NCBI GenBank assembly: GCA_013152205.1
Contig: JAADGV010000009.1
Location: 1-64,000, forward strand
Direction: 5' to 3'
Length of the DNA: 64,000 nt
DNA from: Planctomycetota bacterium
GTDB lineage: Bacteria; Planctomycetota; Planctomycetia; Pirellulales; Lacipirellulaceae
Position numbers and translations under genes: made by a program. Shown here piece by piece: positions 25,256-34,656 of the stretch (position 1 is the first letter of the stretch; each line of letters begins with the position of its first letter). The notes under the pieces were generated by a model that saw only the letters and a program-made list of their open reading frames with translations, did no database searches and was not told the DNA's origin.

Positions 25256-25550
25256 ACAACACCTCTGCGGAATCAAGTACGTCTTGTCGGAAATACTTGC
25301 TGAGACTGTTGGGGGTCGTAAGATCGATTTCACGCCCGACCATGCGTGTCAGCTCTTGGCGCATTGCAACGAACTTGAACAAACCCCGGTGAACTCCCGG
25401 AAGAAACTCGACCAGTAGATCCACATCGCTGCGGGTCGGATCGAAATCATTGCGCAAGACCGATCCATATGCCAACAAACGCGCTACGCCATGTTTGTGG
25501 CAAAAATTCGCCATGAGGGCAGGGTCGATTATTACATGAGCCTGATGCAT
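25242..25550 (-). CDS. mntA: MntA-like nucleotidyltransferase antitoxin
   Basis: A 102-residue minimal nucleotidyltransferase with the signature YGSVLRNDFDPTRSDVDLLV: the GSx10DxD active site is complete. It continues with GLFKFVAMRQELTRMVGREIDLTT, whose late aspartate is the third catalytic acid. In MntA-HepT modules this enzyme transfers AMP to the HepT tyrosine, neutralising it. Its stop overlaps the hepT start, indicating coupled translation. Whether the module is active cannot be read, but both active sites are intact. Confidence 0.88.
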   Translation of the reverse strand: MHQAHVIIDPALMANFCHKHGVARLLAYGSVLRNDFDPTRSDVDLLVEFLPGVHRGLFKFVAMRQELTRMVGREIDLTTPNSLSKYFRQDVLDSAEVLYDAA

Positions 25551-25559
25551 ACTGCAATT

Positions 25560-26000
25560 TTAGCTTAGTCCAATCGTCATGTCGACATGGCCGACCACCC
25601 ACTTGGCCGTTGCTGCGAGTAACAAGAGGGCTGCCACGTGGTCGGCCCATAACAGCAAGCTCACTTGGCTCGCAGGGTCGTTAAGGGCCGAATGAGTTTG
25701 GGCAGCGATTACAAAACAACCTAGCGCTGCATAAACTGCGAGGTTTATTGCCAGTAGCAGTCGGTTGCGATTGTTCCCAGCCCCAAGAATTTGAGTTGCG
25801 CCCCAGCCAATCAGCATCATCGCTGCCGCGATGGGAACCGCCGGGTAGAGGTGGGCTACTAGCACCACAATGAGACCCACACCGATGAAAGCAGGTCCGC
25901 GGGAATGAGGCATCCGCAAAGACAAGGGCCGAGGCATAGCGAGAACCAATCGAAGAAAGAGACCAGGGTGATCTCTCTCATTCTGATTACGCAAGTCCAC
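25560..26000 (-). CDS. small integral membrane protein
   Basis: No family recognised. A 146-residue protein with about four hydrophobic segments (AFIGVGLIVVLVAHLYPAVP, IAAAMMLIGWGATQI, LLLAINLAVYAALGCFVIAA, WADHVAALLLLAATAKWVVG). The GTG at 26000 has AGGCG just upstream; an ATG at 25937 is an alternative that keeps all four segments. Its end lies 10 bp before the mntA-like gene, which follows on the same strand, so all three may share a transcript by chance or design. Confidence 0.6.
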   Translation of the reverse strand: MDLRNQNERDHPGLFLRLVLAMPRPLSLRMPHSRGPAFIGVGLIVVLVAHLYPAVPIAAAMMLIGWGATQILGAGNNRNRLLLAINLAVYAALGCFVIAAQTHSALNDPASQVSLLLWADHVAALLLLAATAKWVVGHVDMTIGLS

Positions 26001-26048
26001 TGCGCCTAGCTGCTACTCACGGTAAGTTTGAAATTGCGAGTTGGTTTT

Positions 26049-26109
26049 GTAGCCGGAGGCACACTTGGCTTCGGGGGGGGCGCCGTGGACCGCGTGGCGG
26101 TCCGGCTGC
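26049..26109 (+). repeat. dispersed GTAGCCGGAGGC repeat, copy 2
   Basis: Same start as the copy at 8063 (GTAGCCGGAGGCACACTTG), then a G-run, then a perfect hairpin GGACCGC-GTG-GCGGTCC. It lies just after the ftsH stop (minus strand) and may serve as a transcription barrier, though no U-run follows. Confidence 0.8.
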
Positions 26110-26115
26110 ATGAGT

Positions 26116-28209
26116 TTATCCCCCAGCGTTGCCAGAAGCCGCGTCGGTATTTTCTGTGCCGCTTGAGATCTTCGTTCGCTTGGGTTCGGCATCGGTGCCT
26201 GGCACGATCAGCGGGCTGGGTGAATTTTCTTCGACAAGCTTTGCCAACTCTTCCGAGTTGATGACTTCTTGCTTAATCAATGCCTGGGTAATTGCGTCGA
26301 GCGCTGCTCGGCGTTTAATCAAGATGTCGCGGACACGATCAAGCCCTTCGTCGATGATTCGCTTCACTTCCTCGTCAATCTCACGAGTGGTTTGCTCGCT
26401 ATGGCTTTGCATCCGCGCCATGTCGCCACCGGTCGCCAGGAATGGGCTGCGGTTGCTCTCACGGAAATTCACACGTCCCATACGGCTCATTCCAAAATCC
26501 ATCACCATGCTACGAGCGATTTCGGTGGCCCGTTCTAAATCGTTCTGAGCACCGGACGAGATGTCTTCGAAGACCAATTCTTCGGCCACCGTTCCGGCAA
26601 GCAACACTTGAATTCGGCTTTCTAGTTCGCCTTGAGTCATCAAGAACCGGTCTTGCTCGGGGCGTTGCATGGTGTAGCCCAACGCTGCCAAGCCGCGTGG
26701 AATAATCGAGACTTTGTGTACCGGGTCGGTATTCGGCAATGAGTAAGCAACCAGCGCGTGACCACTTTCGTGGCATGCGACTCGCAACTTCTCGTCGTCC
26801 TGCATGATGCGTTTCTTCTTTTCCAAGCCAGCACTCGTACGCTCGACGGCTTCGTTCAGTTCTTCCATGCCGACGGATTTTTTTTCATTGCGGGCGGCTA
26901 GCAATGCGGCTTCGTTGACAAGGTTGGCCAAGTCGGCCCCCACAAAGCCGCTGGTAATCGCTGCTACTTTTTTGATCTCCACGTCTTCGCCGACTCGGAT
27001 ATTTTGCATATGCACGTTGAGAATTTCCTCGCGTCCCGCAATATCAGGGCGGTCGACCAGCACATGGCGATCGAATCGGCCTGGCCGCAAGAGGGCCGGG
27101 TCGAGCGTTTCGGGTCGGTTGGTCGCCGCCATGACGATCACCCCGCTGTTCGAACCAAAACCGTCCATCTCAACCAATAGCGCATTAAGGGTTTGTTCGC
27201 GTTCGTCGTGACCGCCAATCTGGCCACTGCCGCGAGTTTTGCCTAGCGCGTCTAGTTCGTCGATAAAGATAATGCACGGCGCACGTTGCTCGGCTTGCTG
27301 AAACATGTCTCGTACACGCGCGGCACCAACACCCACAAACATTTCGACAAAGTCTGAGCCGCTAAGGCTGAAGAATGGTACGCCTGCTTCGCCAGCAACG
27401 GCCTTGGCCAATAGGGTCTTGCCCGTGCCCGGAGGACCCACCAGCAACACCCCCTTGGGGATACGCCCACCCAAACGTTGGTAGCGATCAGGGGTATTTA
27501 GAAAGTCGACCACCTCTCGCAATTCATCAACCGCTTCGTCAACGCCGGCGACACAGTCGAACTTCTCTTCAATTTCTTCTTGGGCATAGAGCTTGCCTCG
27601 GCTACGTCCGAATGCCATGGGCGATCCTGCGCCGCCCATGCGACGCAACATCACTACCATCAACAGCAACAACATGCCGGTTAGCATCAACATGGGGAGA
27701 TAGCTCAGCAGCGCGCTGGGCTGATCGGCCACGGTGTGCTCAATCCCATTGTCGATCAACAATTGTTGCAATCGATCTTCGTTCGGCAGGCGAGCGGTTC
27801 GGAAGGCGACCTTCTCGGGCTTGCCCGACGAAGAGCCTGCGGATTTTGCATCCCCTTCTTTCGTAACCACCGAATTGCTAAGTTGCTCGACGACTATCGA
27901 ACCCGTGACCTCGTGGATGCCGACCTTGACGTCCGACAAACCACTGACGATCAATCGTCGAGGGGTTTTGGAGGTCTTGTCTTCGATTTCGATGAAGTTT
28001 TTGTCGGGGGCCTCTGAATCAGGGTTACTCACCAAAATGAGCGATTCCAGCTCGCTCCATTGCAATGTCAGGACGTCCCGACCTTGCAAAACGGTACCCA
28101 ATAGCAGTAACAGCACCATCAACCCGAGCACATACCACACCATATTGCTGCTTTGGGGGGCGGGCTTCTTTTCAGGCGAACCTTTGGACTTGTCGTTCGA
28201 CTCTTCCAT
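26116..28209 (-). CDS. ftsH: ATP-dependent zinc metalloprotease FtsH
   Basis: A membrane-anchored AAA protease of 697 residues that degrades misfolded membrane and short-lived cytoplasmic proteins. Two membrane helices (about 23-41 and 168-188) flank a periplasmic domain. The AAA domain has Walker A GPPGTGKT (258-265), Walker [13 protein letters not shown] and the second region of homology RPGRFDRHV. The zinc site is HESGH (480-484) and the third ligand lies in the [18 protein letters not shown] segment. The N-terminus is hydrophilic and short. The gene appears monocistronic, divergent from dxr. Confidence 0.97.
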   Translation of the reverse strand: MEESNDKSKGSPEKKPAPQSSNMVWYVLGLMVLLLLLGTVLQGRDVLTLQWSELESLILVSNPDSEAPDKNFIEIEDKTSKTPRRLIVSGLSDVKVGIHEVTGSIVVEQLSNSVVTKEGDAKSAGSSSGKPEKVAFRTARLPNEDRLQQLLIDNGIEHTVADQPSALLSYLPMLMLTGMLLLLMVVMLRRMGGAGSPMAFGRSRGKLYAQEEIEEKFDCVAGVDEAVDELREVVDFLNTPDRYQRLGGRIPKGVLLVGPPGTGKTLLAKAVAGEAGVPFFSLSGSDFVEMFVGVGAARVRDMFQQAEQRAPCIIFIDELDALGKTRGSGQIGGHDEREQTLNALLVEMDGFGSNSGVIVMAATNRPETLDPALLRPGRFDRHVLVDRPDIAGREEILNVHMQNIRVGEDVEIKKVAAITSGFVGADLANLVNEAALLAARNEKKSVGMEELNEAVERTSAGLEKKKRIMQDDEKLRVACHESGHALVAYSLPNTDPVHKVSIIPRGLAALGYTMQRPEQDRFLMTQGELESRIQVLLAGTVAEELVFEDISSGAQNDLERATEIARSMVMDFGMSRMGRVNFRESNRSPFLATGGDMARMQSHSEQTTREIDEEVKRIIDEGLDRVRDILIKRRAALDAITQALIKQEVINSEELAKLVEENSPSPLIVPGTDAEPKRTKISSGTENTDAASGNAGG

Positions 28210-28685
28210 ATTGCTACTTTCGGGAGGGCTTGGCGATGAGATCAGCGGGGGGACAGGCCCCCTTGGCCACGATTTGACTGTTTTTGCGGCGAGGACAGGT
28301 GTTTCGGTCGGTCTGCCCTTACATCTATCCTAAGTTAGTACATGTAAAAAGACAACGAAGCTTCCGACGATCGGGCCTACCAGAGCCGTGTGGGTTGTCG
28401 CTTGTAACGGTCGCCCCTAAAATAGCTGCTCCGCCCACAATCGCCCCAAAATTGGCCGCCCGATAGACCTTATCTTCGTTACGATGTGTACAGCTCCTTT
28501 GTGCGTTCGGTGGAGATGAATCTGTCGGAGACGCCTCCCACAACGGAAGATGGCCTATCTTTGCAATCGTCTTGATGAACGCCTGCAGAGGGCTTCTCTC
28601 CGGCACGTGAGATGTAGTGGCGAGGGGGACGCCTTAGACAACGCTTTTTGCCGCAAAATATCGCCTATCGCACCCCCCTGACGCC
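28210..28685. other. divergent ftsH-dxr spacer with a partial MITE-like element
   Basis: A 476-bp spacer. At 28525-28574 it holds TCGGAGACGCCTCCCAC followed by CTTTGCAATCGTCTTG, which match the right half of the element at 52363-52487; the left half is missing. The rest contains no recognised gene or RNA. Confidence 0.65.
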
Positions 28686-29849
28686 ATGAACCCTTCCACC
28701 AAACAAGTTGCCGTCCTGGGCTCGACCGGCAGCATTGGCACCAGCGGGCTGGAAGTGATCGAGGCGAGCAATGGTCGGCTACAGGCAATCGCTCTGTCGG
28801 CCCACTCGCAGTTCGATCGACTGTTGGCTCAGGCCATTCACCACCGTCCGCGATGGGTGGTAGCAACCGACCAAGAGGCTGCCGAACGCTTTGACTGGTC
28901 TCTGCTGCCGGGACAGACCAAGCTGCTCGTTGGCCCCGAAGCGTTGGTCGAGGTCGCTTCGCAGGCGGAAGTCGATATTGTATTGGCCGCCATCGTCGGC
29001 AGCGCCGGGCTTGCCAGCACTTGGGCTGCGATCGAACACAAGAAAACCATCGCACTGGCGAATAAAGAAACACTGGTAGCTGCTGGCCGCTTGGTCACCC
29101 AATTGGCCCAGGAACACCAAGTCGCGATTTTACCGGTCGATAGCGAACATAGTGCGATTTTCCAGGCCTTGCAGGCGGGCAGTCAATCGGAGGTCGAGCG
29201 GATTATCCTTACCGCCAGCGGGGGGCCTTTTCGGGAATTCTCGCCGCAACAGCTCAAGCAGGTGACTGTCGCCGAGGCGTTAGAGCACCCGGTTTGGGAT
29301 ATGGGGCCAAAGATTACGGTCGACTCGGCAACCATGATGAACAAGGCCTTAGAAATCATCGAAGCTCGTTGGTTGTTCGATATCGAGGCCGAGCGGATTT
29401 CGGTCGCGATCCATCCCCAGTCGGTCGTCCACTCGATGGTGGAGTTTGTCGATGGCTCGGTTGTCGCTCAGATGAGCCCCCCCGACATGCGACTGCCAAT
29501 CCAGTATGCCCTATATTACCCGGAGCGAGTTCCTGGGGTGGCCAATCGTCAAGATTGGAGCCGCGGCTTCTCGCTAGAATTCCAACCCGCTGAAGTGGAG
29601 CGTTTTCCAGCCCTCAAGCTGGGCTACGAGTGCGCCAGGGCGGGCGGGAGTAGCGGAGCAGTGCTCAACGCAGCCAACGAAGCTGCCGTTGGGGCTTTCC
29701 TAGCCGGTGAGTTACACTTTACCGAGATCGTCCCAGCTTGTCGGGGCGTACTTGATACGCATTCATTTATATCGGACCCCACGCTCGATCAACTCCTGGA
29801 GTTGGATCAGTGGGCTCGCGAGGAGGTTTCACGTTGGGTATGTGCTTAA
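28686..29849 (+). CDS. dxr: 1-deoxy-D-xylulose 5-phosphate reductoisomerase
   Basis: Catalyses the second step of the MEP pathway, rearranging and reducing DXP to 2-C-methyl-D-erythritol 4-phosphate with NADPH. The N-terminus has the NADPH motif VLGSTGSIGTSGLEVI; substrate and metal sites appear as LANKETLVAAG, LPVDSEHSAIFQAL and LTASGGPFREF, followed by WDMGPKITVDSATMMNKALE. 387 residues is the normal length. The 3' end overlaps the start of rseP by 16 nt, the classic dxr-rseP arrangement, so the two are very likely co-translated. Confidence 0.97.
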   Translation: MNPSTKQVAVLGSTGSIGTSGLEVIEASNGRLQAIALSAHSQFDRLLAQAIHHRPRWVVATDQEAAERFDWSLLPGQTKLLVGPEALVEVASQAEVDIVLAAIVGSAGLASTWAAIEHKKTIALANKETLVAAGRLVTQLAQEHQVAILPVDSEHSAIFQALQAGSQSEVERIILTASGGPFREFSPQQLKQVTVAEALEHPVWDMGPKITVDSATMMNKALEIIEARWLFDIEAERISVAIHPQSVVHSMVEFVDGSVVAQMSPPDMRLPIQYALYYPERVPGVANRQDWSRGFSLEFQPAEVERFPALKLGYECARAGGSSGAVLNAANEAAVGAFLAGELHFTEIVPACRGVLDTHSFISDPTLDQLLELDQWAREEVSRWVCA

Positions 29850-31957
29850 TTGCCGTTACGTCGCCACTAGAGTGGCTCACCGTCATTTTGCAGGTGGGCG
29901 GGGGACTCGGCATGGTTATCTTCGTTCACGAACTGGGGCACTTTGCCGTCGCCAAAATGTGCGGCGTGAAGTGCGACAAATTCTTCATCGGCTTCGACAT
30001 CGGCGGCTATAAAATCAGCCACAAGTGGGGCGAGACCGAGTACGGAATCGGCATTCTCCCGCTGGGCGGTTACGTCAAGATGCTGGGGCAAGACGACAAC
30101 CCTGCCAACATAGCCGAGCAAGTGCGCGAATCTGAGGCAAGCGGTGCCGAAGCCATGAAAACGAAGGAGATCACCGGCCCCGATGGCGAGAAATTTACCG
30201 TCGACGCACGCAGCTACTTAGCCAAAAGCGTTCCGCAGCGGATGGCGATCATCTCTGCTGGCGTCATTATGAATATCATCTTCGCCGTCATCTTCGCCAC
30301 GATCGCCTTTGGCGTTGGTGTACCGTACGTTCCCTGCATTGTCTCGCAAACCGCTCCTGGCTCGCCAGCTTGGCAGGCAGGCATCCGCACAGGCGACGAA
30401 GTGGTTCGACTTGGCGAAACCGAAAACCCTTCGTTCTTAGAATTGCAACAAGGCGTCACTCTGGGCGACTTGGAAAAAGGCATTACCTTTACCATCCGTC
30501 GTGCTGATACCGGCAAAGAAGAAGATGTACTACTGCGTCCCAGCCAAGACCAAGGGCTTGCTCGCGTGGGGATGATCTCCTCTTCTTCTTTACGCCTGTT
30601 GCATGAAATGCCTGTCGTTAAGGGAACCCCGGCTGCAAATGCTTCCGCTGAGTTTCAGGGCGACGACGAAGTGATCAAGGTGCAGGGCCAACCCGTGGCC
30701 AACGAACGCGAGCTGGCTGCGATTTTGGTGAAACACTCCAGCGAACCACTTGAATTCACCGTCCGACGCGGTGGCAAACCGCCCAAAGACAACCGTTTCG
30801 GCCCGCTCTCGGGTGGTGAAGAAGTGACCATTACGGTGCCTGCTAAGCCGATGCAACGCCTGGGCCTCGTCATGGAAATAGGCCGCGTCGTTGCCGTTCA
30901 GCAAGGCTCGGCAGCAGCCGAGAAAGGCATCCAAGCCGGCGACTTTATCGATAAGATCAGCAGTTCCGACGACACAGCCGAAGACGACTCGGCGGACGGG
31001 GCAAACCCGTTTGACGACCCCGTTGCGCTGCCCGAGCAACTACGCAAACTGGCGGAAGAAAATCGCGATGTTCGCCTGACGGTACAACATTCGGCCCAAA
31101 GCGGCAGCGGTCGACAGGCGACCGAAGAAATCAACCTGCCGTTGCGAAAAGTCGATTGGGTCGAATCGTCGCTTAGCGTCAACGACCCGCTCTCTGTCCC
31201 CGCTTTGGGGATCGCTTACCGCGTGCTGAATCGAGTCGCCCGAGTCGAGCCTGGTAGCCCTGCGGCACAAGCCAAGCTGCAAGGCGGCGATGTCATCACC
31301 CAAGCAATATTTGTCTTGCCCAAAGACATCAAAGAAAAGCCTGGCAAGCCCATCGAATTTAACGATCAAGATCAACAAAACTGGCCCGCGTTTATCACCG
31401 GAATGCAGAGCATGCCTTCTGGCACCCAAATCAAGTTGACTTACAAGCGGGGCGAAGAAGAACTTGAAGCAACCTTGGAACCCGTTTCTGTGGAAGGTTA
31501 CTTTGTTCCCACACGTGGCTTTGCTTTTGCACCCACCAAGCGTATTCGCAAAGCACGTACGTTTCCTGAACAAGTCTCGCTAGGCTTTCAAGAAACTACG
31601 AATTCGCTCGGTATGGTTTTCCGATTTCTGCGAAAGTTGGGCACCCAAATCCCTCTGACGGCACTAGGTGGTCCTGTCACCATTGCCCAAGCTGCTGGCT
31701 ACTCAGCCTTTGAGGGCGCAGGCAAGCTACTGATCTTTTTAACCATGCTCAGCGCAAATCTGGCTGTCATCAACTTTCTGCCAATCCCGTTGTTAGACGG
31801 CGGACACATGGTCTTTCTTGCCTGGGAAGGTGTACGTGGCCGACCCGCCAGCGAACGATTTGTGGTCGCTCTGCACACCATCGGCTTCGTGTTCATCATC
31901 TCGCTGATGTTGTTTGTATTTACCCTCGATATCCGAAGATTGATGGGAATGGGGTAA
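29834..31957 (+). CDS. rseP: RIP zinc metalloprotease RseP with expanded PDZ region
   Basis: A site-2 protease that cleaves membrane anchors, such as anti-sigma factors, within the bilayer. The zinc site HELGH is at 32-36 and the third ligand is in NFLPIPLLDGGHMVF near the C-terminus. E. coli RseP is about 450 residues with two PDZ domains; this one has 707, and PDZ-like segments can be counted at GSPAWQAGIRTGDEVVRLGE, GDDEVIKVQGQPVANERELA, GSAAAEKGIQAGDFIDKIS and GSPAAQAKLQGGDVITQA, suggesting four. The TTG at 29834 is the start because a perfect AGGAGG lies 7 nt upstream; it overlaps dxr by 16 nt. Confidence 0.93.
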   Translation: MGMCLIAVTSPLEWLTVILQVGGGLGMVIFVHELGHFAVAKMCGVKCDKFFIGFDIGGYKISHKWGETEYGIGILPLGGYVKMLGQDDNPANIAEQVRESEASGAEAMKTKEITGPDGEKFTVDARSYLAKSVPQRMAIISAGVIMNIIFAVIFATIAFGVGVPYVPCIVSQTAPGSPAWQAGIRTGDEVVRLGETENPSFLELQQGVTLGDLEKGITFTIRRADTGKEEDVLLRPSQDQGLARVGMISSSSLRLLHEMPVVKGTPAANASAEFQGDDEVIKVQGQPVANERELAAILVKHSSEPLEFTVRRGGKPPKDNRFGPLSGGEEVTITVPAKPMQRLGLVMEIGRVVAVQQGSAAAEKGIQAGDFIDKISSSDDTAEDDSADGANPFDDPVALPEQLRKLAEENRDVRLTVQHSAQSGSGRQATEEINLPLRKVDWVESSLSVNDPLSVPALGIAYRVLNRVARVEPGSPAAQAKLQGGDVITQAIFVLPKDIKEKPGKPIEFNDQDQQNWPAFITGMQSMPSGTQIKLTYKRGEEELEATLEPVSVEGYFVPTRGFAFAPTKRIRKARTFPEQVSLGFQETTNSLGMVFRFLRKLGTQIPLTALGGPVTIAQAAGYSAFEGAGKLLIFLTMLSANLAVINFLPIPLLDGGHMVFLAWEGVRGRPASERFVVALHTIGFVFIISLMLFVFTLDIRRLMGMG

Positions 31958-31963
31958 TGCTCC

Positions 31964-32072
31964 AGGACGATTACAAAGTCATGCTAGCCGCAGGCGGAAG
32001 CCGTGGTTTTTTCAGACTCGACCGCGGCTTCCGCCTGCGGCTATGACAGAACCTTTGACTTTGCAATTCTCT
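31964..32072. repeat. palindromic MITE-like element, core type A, copy 2
   Basis: The outer ends AGGACGATTACAAAGTC (31964-31980) and GACTTTGCAATT (32057-32068) are inverted matches. The inner arms TAGCCGCAGGCGGAAGCC (from 31985) and GGCTTCCGCCTGCGGCTA (to 32043) form a long perfect stem around a TTTTTTCAGACTCGA loop. It lies between convergent rseP and moeA, where the stem could also end transcription. Confidence 0.88.
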
Positions 32073-32085
32073 TGTTCAAAGCATC

Positions 32086-33297
32086 TCAACCTATCGATAA
32101 AAAATCGATTTCCTGCCCGCTATTGAGTTGATAGTCGCCGGCTGGCAAGATTGCCAAGGCGTTGGCTCTAGTGAACGCAGCCAAGTCGGCCGACCCGCTC
32201 CAGGACAAGGGCTCCACGGTCGGCTTGCCCTCGCTGCGAGTACCGAAGTCGATTTGGCATGGCGAATACGTCGGACGCTTGCCACGATGCGAGACAGGGC
32301 CGCTCAACACACCTTGCAACGGACGCGGTCGTAGAAACTCGCCTTCGCTCAGCGCTCGTAGTGCCGGTTTCACGAAGATCTCAAAAGATACCAACGTGCT
32401 TATTGGATTGCCGGGCAAGCCGAAGACCAAAGTGCGATGGCCCTCCTGTTCGTATTTGCCAAACCACAACGGCTTGCCAGGTCTCATGCAAATCTTATGA
32501 AATACTTGTTCGACACCTAATTGCTCGAACACTTTGGGCACCAAATCCATGACGCCCACCGAGACACCACCAGTGACGACCAAAATATCGGCCTCCAGGC
32601 CTTGCTGCATCAACCGCTCTAGCTCCTCGGGACTGTCGCGACCAATTCCCAAATCAATCGCCACGGAGTGCGTCGATTCGACCAAAGCCTTCAGCATCGG
32701 TCCGTTGCTATTGCAAATTTGCCCTGCTCCCACAGATTGGCCACTTTGAACCAGCTCGTTACCCGTCGCCAAGACAGCAACCCGCGGCCTAGGCGAGACA
32801 CTCACTTCGGCTTTACCCACTTCAGCCAACAACGCGATATCGACGGGCGACAATCGATGCCCAGCCGCTAGCAACTTCTGGCCGGCATGAAAGGCAGCGC
32901 CCCGAAGCAACACGCCTACCCCTGCTGCGACACCTGAGTCTGGCAAGCGAATGGTCGAATCTTCGTCGAAAGTTACGTCTTCGTGCTTGACGACGGCATC
33001 GGCTCCGTCGGGAATGGGCGCGCCGGTCATGACGTTGATCGTAGTCCCCGGCTCCACAGCGTGATGGGGCACTTCGCCAGCCAACACTTGCTCGACGACC
33101 TTTCGCGTTGGCGAGCGATCGTTCGCTGCGACTGCGTAGCCGTCCAGCATCGACTTATCGAACGATGGCGAATCGATTTCGCTAATTATCGGCTCCGCTA
33201 GTCGCAAACCTAGCGAGTCGCCTATCAGCACCCTCGCCTCGGGCAACTGGCAAGCACAACGACCGACATGCTCCAACGCTTCGTCAACAGAAATCAT
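32086..33297 (-). CDS. moeA: molybdopterin molybdenumtransferase
   Basis: Inserts molybdate into adenylated molybdopterin to complete the molybdenum cofactor. 403 residues from the ATG at 33297, the usual MoeA length. Diagnostic segments are SFDKSMLDGYAVAAND, INVMTGAPIPDGADAVVKHE, VAVLATGNELV, ICNSNGPMLKALVE, LVVTGGVSVGVMDLVPKVF (the MogA-like fold; GGVS is the binding loop), FGLPGNPISTLVSFE. The start lies 8 nt after the pabA stop, indicating an operon. The frame extends upstream to 33447 inside pabA, which I reject. It implies molybdoenzymes encoded elsewhere. Confidence 0.95.
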   Translation of the reverse strand: MISVDEALEHVGRCACQLPEARVLIGDSLGLRLAEPIISEIDSPSFDKSMLDGYAVAANDRSPTRKVVEQVLAGEVPHHAVEPGTTINVMTGAPIPDGADAVVKHEDVTFDEDSTIRLPDSGVAAGVGVLLRGAAFHAGQKLLAAGHRLSPVDIALLAEVGKAEVSVSPRPRVAVLATGNELVQSGQSVGAGQICNSNGPMLKALVESTHSVAIDLGIGRDSPEELERLMQQGLEADILVVTGGVSVGVMDLVPKVFEQLGVEQVFHKICMRPGKPLWFGKYEQEGHRTLVFGLPGNPISTLVSFEIFVKPALRALSEGEFLRPRPLQGVLSGPVSHRGKRPTYSPCQIDFGTRSEGKPTVEPLSWSGSADLAAFTRANALAILPAGDYQLNSGQEIDFLSIG

Positions 33298-33305
33298 AGC
33301 TATTC

Positions 33306-33887
33306 TTAAATTCGCAAGAAATTTTGCAAGATGTTCGTTCCTGCATGAGTCAGAAAACTCTCGGGATGAAACTGTAAGCCAAACACGGGAAACTCGCGAT
33401 GAGCGATTGCCATAATTTCGCGCTCGCCGTCGGGGGCTTCGCTCCAAGCCGTCACCCGCAAGTCGTCTGGCAACGAGTCTGGCTGAATGACCAAGCTATG
33501 GTAACGTGTCGCCTGAAAAGGATCGTCGAGACCAGCCAGCAACGAGCTGCCATCGTGGTGGATCATGTCGGTCTTACCATGCATTAGGCGACCGGCGCGA
33601 ACAATCTTCGCCCCGAAGGCTTGGCCAATCGACTGGTGCCCTAAGCAAACTCCGAGCAGGGGCAACTTGCCCGACAAGCGTTTAGCAACCTCCACCGAAA
33701 TACCCGCCTCGTTCGGCGTGCATGGACCGGGCGAGACAATCAATCGGTCGGGCTTTCGATCAAGTATTTCATCGACTGAAATCTCATCATTGCGGTCGAC
33801 GCGAATCTCCAGTTGCGAATCGATTTCACCCAACCTTTGCACAAGGTTGTAGGTGAACGAATCATAGTTATCGATGATTTGAATCAT
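33306..33887 (-). CDS. pabA: aminodeoxychorismate/anthranilate synthase glutamine amidotransferase
   Basis: A class I glutamine amidotransferase of 193 residues that supplies ammonia to PabB or TrpE. The catalytic triad is clear: nucleophile in LGVCLGHQSIGQAFG, and His-Glu in FGLQFHPESFLT. The start IIDNYDSFTYNLVQ and SPGPCTPNEAG are typical of the PabA/TrpG group. The gene is not beside trpE or pabB, so folate versus tryptophan use cannot be decided; many bacteria share one subunit. It is followed 8 nt later by moeA. Confidence 0.93.
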   Translation of the reverse strand: MIQIIDNYDSFTYNLVQRLGEIDSQLEIRVDRNDEISVDEILDRKPDRLIVSPGPCTPNEAGISVEVAKRLSGKLPLLGVCLGHQSIGQAFGAKIVRAGRLMHGKTDMIHHDGSSLLAGLDDPFQATRYHSLVIQPDSLPDDLRVTAWSEAPDGEREIMAIAHREFPVFGLQFHPESFLTHAGTNILQNFLRI

Positions 33888-33913
33888 GTTGTGTCAACTC
33901 GTAGACTCTGTTG

Positions 33914-33959
33914 TAGCCGCGGTTTTTCCAGGCTCAACCGCGGCTTCCGCCTGCGGCTA
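33914..33959. repeat. truncated palindromic element, core type A
   Basis: TAGCCGCGG, a TTTTTCCAGGCTCAA loop, then CCGCGGCTTCCGCCTGCGGCTA. The right arm and loop match the elements at 31964 and 10632, but the left arm lacks the CAGGCGGAAG part and no CTTTGCAAT ends are seen. A decayed or deleted copy upstream of pabA. Confidence 0.7.
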
Positions 33960-34156
33960 GTATGGGCAGCTCTCCCCCCAGGAGCTACGGCCTATTCTAA
34001 TGCAATGGGCCCACCCATACGGCCACGATCTGCTGTTTTTTCAGTAGTTTCCATGGGAATCAAGATCACCCATTTTCAGAAAGTTTATCTCGTAAATCGA
34101 GCTAGCGGCCTCCCAAAAATGCTTCCGGGTTGCCGCCAGTCTGCGATTGGGGTTCA

Positions 34157-34567
34157 ATGGTCTTTATGACTGAGCCAAAAACGTTACACCAACTACTGGC
34201 CATCGCCATCGGAGGGGGTGCCGGTGCTATTTGCCGACACTTGGTAAACCTCGCATGTTCGCGCTGGCTTGGCAGTCACGTTGCCGTTGGCACGTTGGCC
34301 GTCAACGTCGTCGGCTGCTTTTTGATCGGCCTGCTTATCGCGCTCAGAACGACCGATTCGCCGCGCTGGGATGATCTTACTCACACGGCCCTGACAATCG
34401 GCTTCCTCGGCGCGTTCACCACGTTTTCGACGTTTGGGTTCGAGACCACCCGATTCTTTGAAAACGCCCAGCATAGCCTAGGGCTGCTCAACATCGCCGG
34501 CAACATGTTGCTCGGCCTAACCGCAGTTTTCGGCGGCCTCCAGCTCGGGCGATTGATGGTTGGCTAG
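34157..34567 (+). CDS. crcB: fluoride ion channel CrcB/Fluc
   Basis: A dual-topology fluoride exporter of about 136 residues with four membrane helices. The signature GGGAGAICRHLVN, GTLAVNVVGCFLIGLL and GFLGAFTTFSTFGFET (with the Na+-binding and phenylalanine pathway segments) is all present. The ATG at 34157 has a GGGG four nt upstream; an ATG at 34166 and a TTG at 34130 are alternatives. I looked for a fluoride riboswitch in the leader and did not see its conserved elements. The upstream region carries the truncated palindromic element. Confidence 0.93.
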   Translation: MVFMTEPKTLHQLLAIAIGGGAGAICRHLVNLACSRWLGSHVAVGTLAVNVVGCFLIGLLIALRTTDSPRWDDLTHTALTIGFLGAFTTFSTFGFETTRFFENAQHSLGLLNIAGNMLLGLTAVFGGLQLGRLMVG

Positions 34568-34656
34568 TCCGGATTCCCCGGCGCTACTACAAAAGTAGGG
34601 CCGCGATCGTAAGCACGTGATGTATCTCAGACACTTGAGAAACGGGGCCCGACGGC

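Noticed and set aside
31958-32085. Palindrome between rseP and moeA as a simple intrinsic terminator
   Set aside because: The stem has no U-run after it, and the same sequence recurs in non-terminator positions, so I class it as a dispersed element, though it may still stop transcription.
34000-34156. Possible fluoride riboswitch upstream of crcB
   Set aside because: The conserved riboswitch segments and pseudoknot pairing were not found in the leader.
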